A DNA stretch of 45,694 nucleotides from Candidatus Gottesmanbacteria bacterium (GTDB taxonomy: Bacteria > Patescibacteriota > Microgenomatia > UBA10105 > UBA927). The stretch spans positions 1 through 45,694 of the forward strand of contig JAHFKK010000003.1 of assembly GCA_023245335.1 (NCBI GenBank). The letters run 5' to 3'. Below the pieces are notes generated by a model. That model had not been told where the DNA came from, searched no databases, and saw only the letters and a list, made by a program, of their open reading frames with translations. Positions 22,680 through 31,713 of the stretch are shown piece by piece (the stretch's first letter is position 1; every line of letters starts with the position of its first letter). Position numbers and translations under genes: made by a program.

Positions 22680-24122
22680 CTATAGGTTCGCAATCACTTT
22701 CATTGCATGAGCCACCAAAGTAAGCACTTCGTCGTCGTCTTTGCGGATTCTCCAATAAGCATCGACCGGGCGTGTTACCTGGGCAATCCCGCCGCCTTCT
22801 TCCGGCAGGGTAACACCGGCAAACCCGCCAATTATCGCTCCACCCACTGGGTCGTGAATGAGGGAATTGACGCCGCCGCCAAACACGGGTATGGCTTCAC
22901 CGCCGAGTATCACGCCGCCGTTCGGTTCCGAAACCGTCCCGATGGCGTAATCGTCCGCAGCTCGAATCACGGCCCCACCAGAACCAGTGAATTGCAGCGA
23001 CCGCGTGAAAGCGATTACGGCACTGCCTCCTGAAACAACCCCCCCGGTGGGTTCGTGCTTTATACCCGCTGCCGCTACAGCGTCACCGCCTAAAACAACT
23101 CCACCGGAACCGGTAAACGAATATGTCTGTACCCCGCCAAGCGTCACATTGGCCGCGCCATTCAATACCGCCCCGCCCTGTGGAGCCGATTTTACTCCAG
23201 AGGTGTGGGCAGTTACCCCACCGGCGACCTCGCCGCCAGATCCTATCATCCGCCGCCCGGATACCGTGGACGATTGGCCTCCCGAGACCAGGCCCCCAGC
23301 AGCAGAATAGCGCCTGCCATATTTGGCCGGCATGCCACCGCCTGAAACCAATCCTCCGGAAGGAGATAGTATTCTGCCAGCCTTGCGGGCAGCAGTTCCG
23401 CCTGCTACCGTCCCGCCCAACACGGACCTTTTAATCCCATATTTTTTAGATGCTGAACCCCCGGCGACCTCGCCGCCGGAGCCGGTTAAACTAAAGCTGT
23501 TGCCTGCCGATTGTTTGATCGCTGCGGCGACTATGACGTGAGTGTCGGTATTGTCGCCTGCCACATCGATTGTGAACGCGCCTGCCGTGGCCGCCGCCCT
23601 ATCGACAACCACCCACACATCTAATTCGTTGACTCTTATTATCCCGGTGCCGTTGCTGAAGGTGGTTGTGCCGGTTTGGTTGAAAACCAGGCCAATAATT
23701 AGTTCGTTATTTTCCGTGGTGCTGTCGGACCCCGAGGTATAAGGGGTTGCCGTGTCGGTTGCCAATGTCGGGGTGTAATTCGTATCGACAGCGGAGGCTG
23801 TGGCAACTCCTGAATATTGCGCTACTCCAACAAATAAATCAGTGGTGGCAAGCCCGTATGTAATCGTCACAACATTAGAGGCGTTGCCGGTAACTCCGAA
23901 AGCGGCCCAACATTCAACCCAGTTTTGAGGACCAGCCCATTTGCCACCGATTTTAGAATAACTGTTACTTGCGGTATCCGAAACTCCCGTAATGTCATTG
24001 TTTAGACTTGTGCAGGTAAAAACGATTATGCAATTACCGGCAGTTGCCGAAATCGCGTCACAGGCGAGCGATATGCCTGCTGCGCTGTATTTAGATTCTG
24101 CATTTACGAACGCGATTGCCAT
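22680..24122 (-). CDS. virion protein with eleven Gly-Gly repeats
   Basis: Residues 1-205 form a beta-rich domain of the kind found in phage tail proteins that begin MAIAFVNAES (TATPYTSGSDSTTENNELII, VWVVVDRAAATAGAF). Residues about 214-444 are eleven copies of a roughly 20-residue unit GG-x-V-x-GG-x-A-x(4)-G, the first six on an exact 20-residue period. A C-terminal tail (VDAYWRIRKDDDEVLTL) closes it. The repeats suggest a beta-roll or glycine-rich sandwich such as phage adhesin tips use. Likely a receptor-facing tail component; inference. Confidence 0.75.
   Translation of the reverse strand: MAIAFVNAESKYSAAGISLACDAISATAGNCIIVFTCTSLNNDITGVSDTASNSYSKIGGKWAGPQNWVECWAAFGVTGNASNVVTITYGLATTDLFVGVAQYSGVATASAVDTNYTPTLATDTATPYTSGSDSTTENNELIIGLVFNQTGTTTFSNGTGIIRVNELDVWVVVDRAAATAGAFTIDVAGDNTDTHVIVAAAIKQSAGNSFSLTGSGGEVAGGSASKKYGIKRSVLGGTVAGGTAARKAGRILSPSGGLVSGGGMPAKYGRRYSAAGGLVSGGQSSTVSGRRMIGSGGEVAGGVTAHTSGVKSAPQGGAVLNGAANVTLGGVQTYSFTGSGGVVLGGDAVAAAGIKHEPTGGVVSGGSAVIAFTRSLQFTGSGGAVIRAADDYAIGTVSEPNGGVILGGEAIPVFGGGVNSLIHDPVGGAIIGGFAGVTLPEEGGGIAQVTRPVDAYWRIRKDDDEVLTLVAHAMKVIANL
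22791..23483 (-). repeat. coding repeat array, 20-residue Gly-Gly units
   Basis: The Gly-Gly pairs stand at residues 216, 236, 256, 276, 296, 316, 340, 360, 382, 402 and 427. Units keep GG-[EAVTL]-V-[ALS]-GG but change freely at the exposed positions after them. The nucleotide sequence differs between units, so the array is old or under selection for diversity rather than a fresh duplication. Confidence 0.8.
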
Positions 24123-24132
24123 ACTTTCTGCC

Positions 24133-24543
24133 CTATGCCGGGGTGCCGTTGCTCATCTGAATACGGGGTGTGATTTTTATCGTATCCCCGTTATTGGACG
24201 GAGTGAAGCTGGTGCCGAACCGCTCCCCCCAAATCGCCGCGTTGTTGGCGTCGGTGACGAAGTACCCGAACACGGTCGCGTTGGCGGTCAGATTTGAATT
24301 GAACGTGTAGGTCTGCTCGTTCTGAGTGGATTCGCTGATGTTCCCGTTCAAAGCTGTGGTCCACGAGTTTTTATCCAGCGTGATTGCAGCGTAGTTACCG
24401 CCAGCGGCGTCGGTGAACATGTTGTTAAGCGAAGTCACCACCGGCGTGTAGTTGTTGGTGAAAAGCCGCAGCGTAAGATTCCCGCTGCCCAAATACGAAA
24501 TGAGTGTTTTGTTCGCGCCCAACTGCGTGTAACAGAGTGCCAT
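24133..24543 (-). CDS. beta-rich virion protein, 136 aa
   Basis: Starts MALCYTQLGANKTLISYLGS. The sequence (LTLRLFTNNYTPVVTSLN, EQTYTFNSNLTANATVFGYF, NGDTIKITPRIQMSNGTPA) is a beta sandwich. Similar short proteins accompany tail or fibre genes in podoviruses. It is 10 bases before the repeat protein in the transcript. No firm family; structural role inferred. Confidence 0.65.
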   Translation of the reverse strand: MALCYTQLGANKTLISYLGSGNLTLRLFTNNYTPVVTSLNNMFTDAAGGNYAAITLDKNSWTTALNGNISESTQNEQTYTFNSNLTANATVFGYFVTDANNAAIWGERFGTSFTPSNNGDTIKITPRIQMSNGTPA

Positions 24544-24558
24544 GTCTTTGCCTCCCGG

Positions 24559-24957
24559 TTAGATTTGCTCGATAGTGACTTTTTGAATCAGTTTTGTCTG
24601 GAAGTTGCGGTCTATTTTCATTTCAAAATTGCGCGGTTTGCGAAGTTCTTCAAGAATAGCCGTGGTGGTGGTTTCGTACCGCTTTGAAACTTCCGTCAAG
24701 GCGCGATTGAACGAAGTTGTCTGCTGGTTATGAAGTGCCTGTAATGCGTCAACCACCGGCTTGCTGTTATCGGGAACGTCAAATTTCAATGCTTCTATAT
24801 TGGCAGAAATCTCTCGCGCCACCGCCACCATTTCGGACTTGGCCGACTCGATGAAACGATTCATGATGGCGGGCTGTTCCTTCACCACCCGCATAAGTTC
24901 AGGGAACCGCTTCTCGATTGCATCCAGGAAAATCAATGCTGCGTCTCCGCTATTCAT
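24559..24957 (-). CDS. helical virion-region protein, 132 aa
   Basis: Starts MNSGDAALIFLDAIEKRFPE after AAAGGTGACGC. Predicted helical throughout, with a coiled-coil-like centre (VVDALQALHNQQTTSFNRAL) and a basic end. It sits between the gp14-like internal protein and a beta-rich tail protein. It could be a small internal or chaperone protein; no family recognised. Confidence 0.6.
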   Translation of the reverse strand: MNSGDAALIFLDAIEKRFPELMRVVKEQPAIMNRFIESAKSEMVAVAREISANIEALKFDVPDNSKPVVDALQALHNQQTTSFNRALTEVSKRYETTTTAILEELRKPRNFEMKIDRNFQTKLIQKVTIEQI

Positions 24958-24966
24958 GCGTCACCT

Positions 24967-25458
24967 TTATTCACCTGTCCACATTTTTGATGTGCGTCCT
25001 GTTGAATCGAACCATCCCGATCTGGCCCCTCCTGCCACCATACTGGTATTAAGTATTGATCCAAACCCACGCTGATATAATCCCGCCGCCACCCCGTAAC
25101 CTTGAGCCCTTGCCATTGTGCCCGCGTTTTGCAGGCGCAGCTGTTCAATTCCGCCCGCCGAACGCAGAATGGCTATATCGATTTCACCCTGGATGTCGGT
25201 ATCTATTTCAAGCTCCTGAGGAGTTCCTGCCTGCGCGAAACCGCTTGCCGCAGTCTGCGCCCGCTGTGCCGACTTAACCTGCCCGATATTGCGCTGGAGC
25301 TTGGCAACACTGATTTCAGAAGCCGCCTTCTCGTAATCCGCCTGATACCTCAGCACGTCCTGCTGGTACTTGCTCTGCTTTATCGACTGATACGCCCCGA
25401 AAGCAGACCCCCCGGATTGCATCGCGGTTCCGGCCAGCATAATCAACATGGGCCACAT
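24967..25458 (-). CDS. internal virion protein, gp14-like, 163 aa
   Basis: The N-terminal segment (LIMLAGTAMQSGGSAFGAYQ) is a Gly/Ala-rich hydrophobic helix. Then comes an Ala/Gln-rich helix with KQSKYQQDVLRYQADYEKAA and a Gly-rich end. This matches the small ejection proteins of podoviruses (T7 gp14 type: membrane-inserting N-terminal helix plus long helix), placed right after the tail nozzle gene as in those phages. GAGGTGGAATAGCT precedes the ATG. Confidence 0.75.
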   Translation of the reverse strand: MWPMLIMLAGTAMQSGGSAFGAYQSIKQSKYQQDVLRYQADYEKAASEISVAKLQRNIGQVKSAQRAQTAASGFAQAGTPQELEIDTDIQGEIDIAILRSAGGIEQLRLQNAGTMARAQGYGVAAGLYQRGFGSILNTSMVAGGARSGWFDSTGRTSKMWTGE

Positions 25459-25460
25459 AG

Positions 25461-27170
25461 CTATTCCACCTCAATATCCGTTCCTATCGCATCGATATTC
25501 ATCGGGAACGGGTCGGATTGACGAATGAACACGGTTTTCTCGGTTGATGCGCTGTTGGCCCCCTCGCGGCGAGAGAGGTTCACCACGGGCCCGTCCGTGA
25601 AAGCATTGTTGTTGAACATGGGCGTAAGATAGGTACTGTCGGGGCCGTAACTGCCACCGGCACTTGTGCGACAACGGAGCTGCACATTCGTAATTCGTTT
25701 GGTCTTGAACATCTTGTCACCGCTCGGAAGCTCCGGGGATACCGGCATGGTTTCCAGGTCGGAGACATAGGCCAGACCTGCCCGCGCTTTAATGGACGAT
25801 GGAATCGTAATGCTGTTGTTGGCTACGGTGGCGTTCCCCGCCACACCCCCGGCAACATACTGCACCACTTCATTGTTCAGGTGCGGCAACGGGATGGAAG
25901 TGAAAGCGTTATTGTTGCTTGCCAGAATATGAGAATCCATGAAATCGGAATCGTTCCAGGCTTTGGTGGAAAACGACGCCATGCGCTCGATGTAGGTACA
26001 GACGTTGCCGTTGATGGTGCGATTGATAGCCGCCCACAACTCGGTTTCGTAGGTGCCGGGGATGGTCGCAACCGATATCACAGTGCCACTCGTATGCCTT
26101 GACCAAGCGACTACCTTGTGCTCCTGCATGTAAGTCAGCGCAAGCAGCGCCCCATCGTTCCGCAGACACCAAAGAATCTCGAATGGGTTCTGCTGGTAGG
26201 CAAGTTGGGTAATAAGTTTACCGTCGAACAGGTGGTCAGACAGAACAGACAACTCACCGCTCTTGTAATCTCCCAACTCGTTCGGGCTTAGTTCCCGCAT
26301 CTTGGTGGCCGGGTGCCCGGCGTGGATGATGGTGTCGCCGAGCTTTGCGGGCATGGGTTCGGACGTGCCGAAATACGAAAGCTTATCGGCTCGCTTGTTC
26401 GTCGGAGACAGGGCCGCAGTGCTCCCGGTTGCCGCCGCAATCGACCAAGCCCCGGAATCAGCACCGACCAACAGCGCCTTTGCACTTGCCAGCCAGAAAA
26501 TGATATCGCTGGTTCCCGACAACAGGTTCAGAGCCAAGCCGTCGCTGTCGTTGGTTCCGGTCGTCATGTTGTTGTACGACCCGACGTTGCTCAGCCAGAG
26601 CCTTGATGGGAACGCCGTGGATGATGCGAAACATAGCCGGTCCTGATAAAATGCGCAGGTGCGGGGATAGCCGTTATTGTTGCCCCATTCTGAAGGGGCA
26701 TTGTTGAAGCTAACGTTCCCGACCGTCCAGTTGTTGTGCGCGGTGCGTGTAATCTGTCGCGGAAAATAGTTCTGGTGCGTAACGAAAAGCGTGTCATAGC
26801 TCTGCGTGTATTGGAGATACGGTAAGTCTGCTGCCAGAAACGGGGTGGCCAACTCATAAGGGTTGTTGTTGGCGTCCAGAACGATACCACCATCCTTGAA
26901 CACCCGCATGGTGCCATTCTGATGCTCCAACATATACGCCTGCGTTTGAGAAAACTGGAAAGGTACAAGGCGTGTCGTGACGTTGTTGCTCTTGGCGCTG
27001 GTGATATACTCAAAGCCCGGACGACGCTGGACACCGCCTTGAGGGAGAGGCACAAAATTCAGCATGGTCTTGCAGCCGCTCTTGTGCTTGTCGATGTCCG
27101 TGCGAGCGTAGACCTTGGGAGACAGTTCGCCTGCATTGAACACGTTTTTGACTGTGCTGATCGTGCCCAC
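25461..27170 (-). CDS. tail tubular protein B-like (tail nozzle), 569 aa
   Basis: The N-terminus (VFNAGELSPKVYARTDIDKH, then NFVPLPQGGVQRRPGFEYI) is the hallmark of podovirus nozzle proteins: N-A-GE(L/I)SP and the P-x-G-G-x-x-R-R-x-G segment. The rest is beta-rich. It would form the distal tube below the gatekeeper ring. The GTG start overlaps the preceding stop. Length is somewhat shorter than T7 gp12. Confidence 0.82.
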   Translation of the reverse strand: MGTISTVKNVFNAGELSPKVYARTDIDKHKSGCKTMLNFVPLPQGGVQRRPGFEYITSAKSNNVTTRLVPFQFSQTQAYMLEHQNGTMRVFKDGGIVLDANNNPYELATPFLAADLPYLQYTQSYDTLFVTHQNYFPRQITRTAHNNWTVGNVSFNNAPSEWGNNNGYPRTCAFYQDRLCFASSTAFPSRLWLSNVGSYNNMTTGTNDSDGLALNLLSGTSDIIFWLASAKALLVGADSGAWSIAAATGSTAALSPTNKRADKLSYFGTSEPMPAKLGDTIIHAGHPATKMRELSPNELGDYKSGELSVLSDHLFDGKLITQLAYQQNPFEILWCLRNDGALLALTYMQEHKVVAWSRHTSGTVISVATIPGTYETELWAAINRTINGNVCTYIERMASFSTKAWNDSDFMDSHILASNNNAFTSIPLPHLNNEVVQYVAGGVAGNATVANNSITIPSSIKARAGLAYVSDLETMPVSPELPSGDKMFKTKRITNVQLRCRTSAGGSYGPDSTYLTPMFNNNAFTDGPVVNLSRREGANSASTEKTVFIRQSDPFPMNIDAIGTDIEVE

Positions 27171-28079
27171 TTATTCCCATCCTCCGGCACTCAGAGTAGG
27201 TGAAGTGTCACGAACGATATGCGCCACGTCCAACTGCGCCCCGTCGTTCTTCTTGCCCTCGGACAACACCTGCGCGTACCAGGCCGCCATGTCTTTCATG
27301 GAAGACGACTGCTTCTGCAACGGGGCGGCAAGCTCCATCGCAATCCGTGCGGCCCAGGCGCGAGCGAAGTGGTTAGGCATTTCAGAAACCAGGGTCACGT
27401 TAGCCACATACTGCAAAACGGCAAACTGCACCGGGCACAGAATCCTTCGACTGTTGCCGCTTCCCACAACTTCCCACTGAGATCCGGGAGGGACAAGCGA
27501 AATCGGTCTAAGCATATCGTCGGGAGCCTCGTAAACATACCCGTTTTGGTAGTCTGAAATGGCCTCGAACCGTATTACCTGCCCCCCGGACGTGTAGGCG
27601 TCGAACTTCCGCCCATCCAACTGGTAGCACTCGAAAGTATTGGCGTCCTTATTCGCCACACGGACGATCATCCCGTTTATCTGCGTCATGCCTGAAACGA
27701 TGTCGACTTTAACCAGCCAGCCGTTTTCGAACCCATGGGAAGCCGCCGTAACAACCACCGGGTCGGCTGCGGTGATACCCGTAATCGCCACGGCATCGGC
27801 AAGGGCTTCATCGGTCCCGGCCGCCAGGTTCAACTGCACCTCGCGTTGGGCAAACTGCCATGAGTGGTCTTCCATGACCGCCATGCGCGCCGTGTCATAA
27901 ACCACGTTGCAGAGAACCTCTTCCTTTGTGCTGCCCGTGGTAATGGTCGCCACATCGGAAAGCGAATCAGGGTCGGCCCCCAGCCATGTCATGGCAAGTT
28001 TGCAAACCGCCAGTTCAGTCGAAAGTCCAGAACCGGCCGCTGTGATAATCCCCGCACTGGAAGCCCAATACACCGGCAT
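27171..28079 (-). CDS. tail tubular protein A-like with FCCH-like insertion
   Basis: The start region (LSTELAVCKLAMTWLGADPD, and CNVVYDTARMAVMEDHSWQF) is characteristic of gatekeeper proteins of the T7 gp11 type, which form the ring beneath the portal. Residues about 97-170 (ITGITAADPVVVTAASHGFE, then GDxV-type strands) match the FCCH-like beta-barrel often inserted in phage tail proteins. The C-terminal helix (MPNHFARAWAARIAMELAAP) resumes the core. TAGGAGTTTTCAAC precedes the ATG. Confidence 0.85.
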   Translation of the reverse strand: MPVYWASSAGIITAAGSGLSTELAVCKLAMTWLGADPDSLSDVATITTGSTKEEVLCNVVYDTARMAVMEDHSWQFAQREVQLNLAAGTDEALADAVAITGITAADPVVVTAASHGFENGWLVKVDIVSGMTQINGMIVRVANKDANTFECYQLDGRKFDAYTSGGQVIRFEAISDYQNGYVYEAPDDMLRPISLVPPGSQWEVVGSGNSRRILCPVQFAVLQYVANVTLVSEMPNHFARAWAARIAMELAAPLQKQSSSMKDMAAWYAQVLSEGKKNDGAQLDVAHIVRDTSPTLSAGGWE

Positions 28080-28090
28080 GTTGAAAACTC

Positions 28091-29611
28091 CTAAATGTTA
28101 TTAGTAATGATCCTGGTTGACGAGGTGGAACCCATGTTATTTGTAGAGGCCGAATCACCGTCCACGAAATCGTTCCCTGTGATTATGATATTGGTAGAGT
28201 TCAGGGCGTTTGAAATACCGTACTTGTGCTGGCTGCCGATGCGGTTATTGGTGATATTTACATGGTCGTGCGCGAGGCTGTTCAACTCAATACCGGCGTA
28301 GGTATTGGCGTTCTTGAGACCACCTCTAAGGCTTTGGCAGCCTTGAATCAAAAGGTTGGTGACTACTGCATTAAAGTTAGCAAATCTCTGCCGTAAGTCA
28401 CGGGCCGAAACATTTCTGAGTTCTATCCCGTCAATTCCTCCCGAACCTGAATTTTCCACTAAAATACCGTCCGTGTCACCGCTTCCAACCGTGTCGTATA
28501 TCTTCAGCCCATTTACATAAACCCCGTTGATAACGGCCGTCCCGCTGATGTTTATTCTGAGAGCCGCCACAAGCGGACGGTCGAACGCACACCCGTTCAG
28601 GAAGATGTTGGCAACCGAGCCTGCCGCATGCACAATCTCAAATGAATTGTCGTGTGTCTCGATGGTGGTTTCCGAATCCAGCCACAAGCCGTCGAATGCG
28701 TAGGGAAGCTTTATCCCCCGAGTATTATTACCGGCTGTCCCGTTGATTCTGCAATGCTCAAGAAAGAGGGACGCCTGATTGGTGCAGATGATTCCGTCCC
28801 CGGTGCCTTGACCATGAAAGTTTCTGAGAGTACAGTCTGACGTTTCCAGGGGATATGCCGCCGACCCGTAGGCCAACAGGTTGAACGCCGCCGATACCGA
28901 AACATTTTCCAAGCAACATCTTGCGAGATTGCGACCGAAAGCGAACGTATTCCCAGCGTTTCTTGTTCCTATATGGACAATCCCCATGCCACGCATTCCG
29001 GTATCTTCGACAAGGGAAGCGGTCCCGCCAAAAGTGACAATGGCATCTGTATTGAACGTCGGGCAAAGGATCGCAGATTTTGGGCCGTCTCCCACGAGCA
29101 CAACACCGCTTTTCTCAATCGTAAGCCCTGAGTCGATCCGATATCCGGCGACCGATTTAGGGAAGTAGACAAATCCGCAGTTGGCGGCTTCTGCCGCGTC
29201 TATGGCCGCCTGAATAGCCGCCTGGTCGTTGGTGTTGCTCGGGCCGTCGCCCACGGCCCCGAAATCAGTTACCGAAAATATCTCCTTCGACTTTGCAAGC
29301 ATTGTGCGAGAGACAGCCCCGGTCCCAGCCTGAACGAACGAAATGGCGCCCGAGGTGGCGGTTGTTCCGAACACCCCCCCAAACGACATAAGAATCCAGC
29401 GCTTGTCGCCCGCGTTGCTGTCGGGTGAAATGACGGCCGGTGAGCTTTCCGCAGCAGCACTCGTAGCGTTGCAGCGGTAGACGAACACTCCGGTATTGGT
29501 CGTGACCACCGCCCAATCGCCGTCTTTAATCAGCGATCCATCCAGCGAATCGAGAGCACCGTCACCGCCGCCGGTGAGCAAAATGTAGGGATAGGCGTAA
29601 TAATTAGTCAT
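28091..29611 (-). CDS. tailspike with pectate-lyase-type beta-helix
   Basis: Residues about 1-85 are a virion-attachment-like N-terminal domain. Then FSVTDFGAVGDGPSNTNDQA opens the pectate lyase superfamily fold (PF12708 type), with VYFPKSVAGYRI and repeated parallel strands to the C-terminus (ITNNRIGSQHKYGIS, IITGNDF). Such spikes bind and often cleave a capsular or O-antigen polysaccharide. I cannot pick out catalytic residues. It sits between head-completion and tail tube genes. Confidence 0.85.
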   Translation of the reverse strand: MTNYYAYPYILLTGGGDGALDSLDGSLIKDGDWAVVTTNTGVFVYRCNATSAAAESSPAVISPDSNAGDKRWILMSFGGVFGTTATSGAISFVQAGTGAVSRTMLAKSKEIFSVTDFGAVGDGPSNTNDQAAIQAAIDAAEAANCGFVYFPKSVAGYRIDSGLTIEKSGVVLVGDGPKSAILCPTFNTDAIVTFGGTASLVEDTGMRGMGIVHIGTRNAGNTFAFGRNLARCCLENVSVSAAFNLLAYGSAAYPLETSDCTLRNFHGQGTGDGIICTNQASLFLEHCRINGTAGNNTRGIKLPYAFDGLWLDSETTIETHDNSFEIVHAAGSVANIFLNGCAFDRPLVAALRINISGTAVINGVYVNGLKIYDTVGSGDTDGILVENSGSGGIDGIELRNVSARDLRQRFANFNAVVTNLLIQGCQSLRGGLKNANTYAGIELNSLAHDHVNITNNRIGSQHKYGISNALNSTNIIITGNDFVDGDSASTNNMGSTSSTRIITNNI

Positions 29612-29623
29612 AATTTCATCCCG

Positions 29624-29986
29624 TTAGGCTTCCTTGGCCGGGCGCCCCGGTCCACGTTTTTCGGTGCGTACCTCGGCGTTCTCGCGTTGTTTGAGTGCCG
29701 CCCAAATCCGCTTGCGGTTCCAGTCCTTCGGGATGTCTCCCATGAACTTCGACAAGCCTTCGACCAACATTGCCGTGGTGCGCGGGTCGTCGGCCGCAGA
29801 GTAGATCGTGCGTGACGCCTTAACCTGCGTCCGCATGAAGTCTTCATAGTCCTCAGCCGCGATAAAATACTCGGGTTGCGGAACGTATCCGCTATCCAGC
29901 CAAAGCACCGGGAAGAACTCGCCTTTCTTGAAGCGCTTATTGTAGGCGAAACACTCCTTGAAACATCTGAACTTCTTCGTAGCCAT
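29624..29986 (-). CDS. hypothetical head/tail region protein, 120 aa
   Basis: Starts MATKKFRCFKECFAYNKRFK after AAAGGAGCCACCG. The first 45 residues are beta-type (KGEFFPVLWLDSGYVPQPEY) and the last are basic and helical, ending KRGPGRPAKEA, an AT-hook-like GRP motif. Short proteins of this kind with a K-F-x-C start occur near capsid genes of BPP-1-like phages. Function unknown. Confidence 0.65.
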   Translation of the reverse strand: MATKKFRCFKECFAYNKRFKKGEFFPVLWLDSGYVPQPEYFIAAEDYEDFMRTQVKASRTIYSAADDPRTTAMLVEGLSKFMGDIPKDWNRKRIWAALKQRENAEVRTEKRGPGRPAKEA

Positions 29987-30023
29987 CGGTGGCTCCTTTC
30001 AGGTAGGTGTGGGGTATTCCGTT

Positions 30024-30209
30024 TTAGGTGCCGTCCACTAAAGTTACCGTCAGCGTGTCGTTGCTGGCAAGCGTGGTGGCCGCCTTGTTAATGCAGATTT
30101 CGCCCTGCACGTTGTTGCTCGTAATGTCGTATCGATACATCAAATCCTTTTTGATGACCTTTTTCGGACCTGATTTCCGTTTGGTGGCGGTGACTGCATA
30201 ATTCGTCAT
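30024..30209 (-). CDS. small virion-region protein, 61 aa
   Basis: Starts MTNYAVTATKRKSGPKKVIK after AAGGAGCGTGAACC. The N-terminal half is basic and the C-terminal half is beta-type (TLASNDTLTVTLVDGT). It follows the cement gene. It may be a small decoration or head-fibre component; no family recognised. Confidence 0.65.
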   Translation of the reverse strand: MTNYAVTATKRKSGPKKVIKKDLMYRYDITSNNVQGEICINKAATTLASNDTLTVTLVDGT

Positions 30210-30262
30210 GGTTCACGCTCCTTGAGAGAGCCGGGAGGCTGTCACACCCCCCGGCGTTGAAG

Positions 30263-30700
30263 TTAATCGGTCAGAAGGCCCTTATCCGCCGTCAGGAAGG
30301 CGTTGACGTTACCGGCCGCGATGTTACCTGAACCGACCACCACCACCCCCAGGTAGGCCGCCCGCTTGGTGCCTACGGGAACCGGTGCACGATGAATGGT
30401 CCCGGCCGCCTCGTTCGCCGCGATGTTCACACTGACGAGGTTGTTACCTGAAGTCAGCGTGTTGGTGGAATGAGTCGCCAGATAAACAACGGCCGACATG
30501 GCCGCCGTAAGCGCCGTGGTGACTTCCACCACGAAGGTGGAGCCTCCGATTTCGGCTGCGGTGTTCGCGTTGTTGCCGGGGAAGCACAGTTTGTTGGTTG
30601 CCGCGTTCGCCTTGTAGTTGGTCGTTCCGCGGGTCAGGGTGTTGTTGTTGCCGATGATGCTGGTCGCATCGCAAAACTCAAGTTCGTATTGAACAGTCAT
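30263..30700 (-). CDS. capsid cement/decoration protein (Bbp16-like)
   Basis: The chosen ATG (MTVQYELEFCDATSIIGNNN) follows AAGGAGATAAAGC. The 145-residue product is a Gly/Asn/Thr-rich beta protein (FVVEVTTALTAAMSAVVYLA, GVVVVGSGNIAAGNVNAFLT). In BPP-1 the cement protein Bbp16 follows the capsid gene, and this protein has the same size, place and general sequence character. It would trimerise on the outer capsid surface. Confidence 0.78.
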   Translation of the reverse strand: MTVQYELEFCDATSIIGNNNTLTRGTTNYKANAATNKLCFPGNNANTAAEIGGSTFVVEVTTALTAAMSAVVYLATHSTNTLTSGNNLVSVNIAANEAAGTIHRAPVPVGTKRAAYLGVVVVGSGNIAAGNVNAFLTADKGLLTD

Positions 30701-30735
30701 GCTTTTATCTCCTTCGCCCAAAGGGCGGTTGTCAG

Positions 30736-31701
30736 TTAGGCAATCACAGTCTCGGTGTCGAGGATCTGTTCGACCTTCCGCACCGGAACCCCCTGGAAAC
30801 GCAGCACCGGGCCGCCACCATCCAAACCTTGGTCGCGGGTGAAGTACACGTTGGTCTTGTCCTTCAGCCGGATCTGCATTTGGGTCATCATGTTGATGGA
30901 GGCGTAAATCCGGGAACCTTCGTTAATCACCATGCGGTTGAGGAGCCGGATAAGCTCGTCCTCGTCAAACGTGGTCGTGGTGCCCGTGGGCTCAAGGTTC
31001 GCGTAACGGCCGATGCAGCGGGTGTTCTTGACCACCATTCCGGCTCTCCACACAAACCGGTCCACATAGGCCCGGAACTTGTTGTTAGAATCGTCGAGTG
31101 CGTCCTGGATGCCCAGGTCTTCATGCTGCAATCCGCCCGTGGTATTGCGCGGGTAGGCCATGAACACGCTGTTCACCCCCCAGGTGACGATATAAATCGA
31201 GGTAAGCGTGGTGGAACCTCCCCCGCCGATCACGTTCTCGCCGGCAGCAAGTCCGTCCATGCGCGGGGCAAGTCCGGTGAACTCCTCGGGAGCGGTTGCC
31301 GCATTGCCATACAGCATGGTCGCGGCCATTTCCTGGGACAAACCTTCGATAATGGAGCTCGCTTCGTCCATGCGGGCCTGCTGAGGGTTGGAAAAGGCGT
31401 TGATGATCTCAACATCGTTCTCGGCGCGGTTTTCAAGGATGCCGATGGTGTCGATCAGCTCCACGGTATCACTCGACTGGGGAGCTACACCGCGATTGAG
31501 CTTGCGCCAGGTGCCGGAAGGAAGCGAGGACCGGCGCACAGTTTTGTTGCTGAAAATGTCGTTGCCTTCCTTCCAGACTGCATCGGTAACGATATCGTTG
31601 TTTTGGGTCAAAACCTCAGCGATGGTCGCCAGGTTTCCGTTGGGGTCGTGGCGCTTGACCACTTCGACCAGGGACATTCTGCTGTCAGTGACATCTCCCA
31701 T
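30736..31701 (-). CDS. major capsid protein (BPP-1 Bbp17-like)
   Basis: The 321-residue product has the layout of the short capsid proteins of BPP-1-like podoviruses: N-terminal TIAEVLTQNNDIVTDAVWKE, then FSNKTVRRSSLPSGTWRKLN and GGLQHEDLGIQDALDDSNNK. Such proteins have an HK97-type fold without a cleaved delta domain. It lies between scaffold and cement genes. The strong AAGGAGATTTCTAA site fits a highly expressed protein. Confidence 0.88.
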   Translation of the reverse strand: MGDVTDSRMSLVEVVKRHDPNGNLATIAEVLTQNNDIVTDAVWKEGNDIFSNKTVRRSSLPSGTWRKLNRGVAPQSSDTVELIDTIGILENRAENDVEIINAFSNPQQARMDEASSIIEGLSQEMAATMLYGNAATAPEEFTGLAPRMDGLAAGENVIGGGGSTTLTSIYIVTWGVNSVFMAYPRNTTGGLQHEDLGIQDALDDSNNKFRAYVDRFVWRAGMVVKNTRCIGRYANLEPTGTTTTFDEDELIRLLNRMVINEGSRIYASINMMTQMQIRLKDKTNVYFTRDQGLDGGGPVLRFQGVPVRKVEQILDTETVIA

Positions 31702-31713
31702 TTAGAAATCTCC

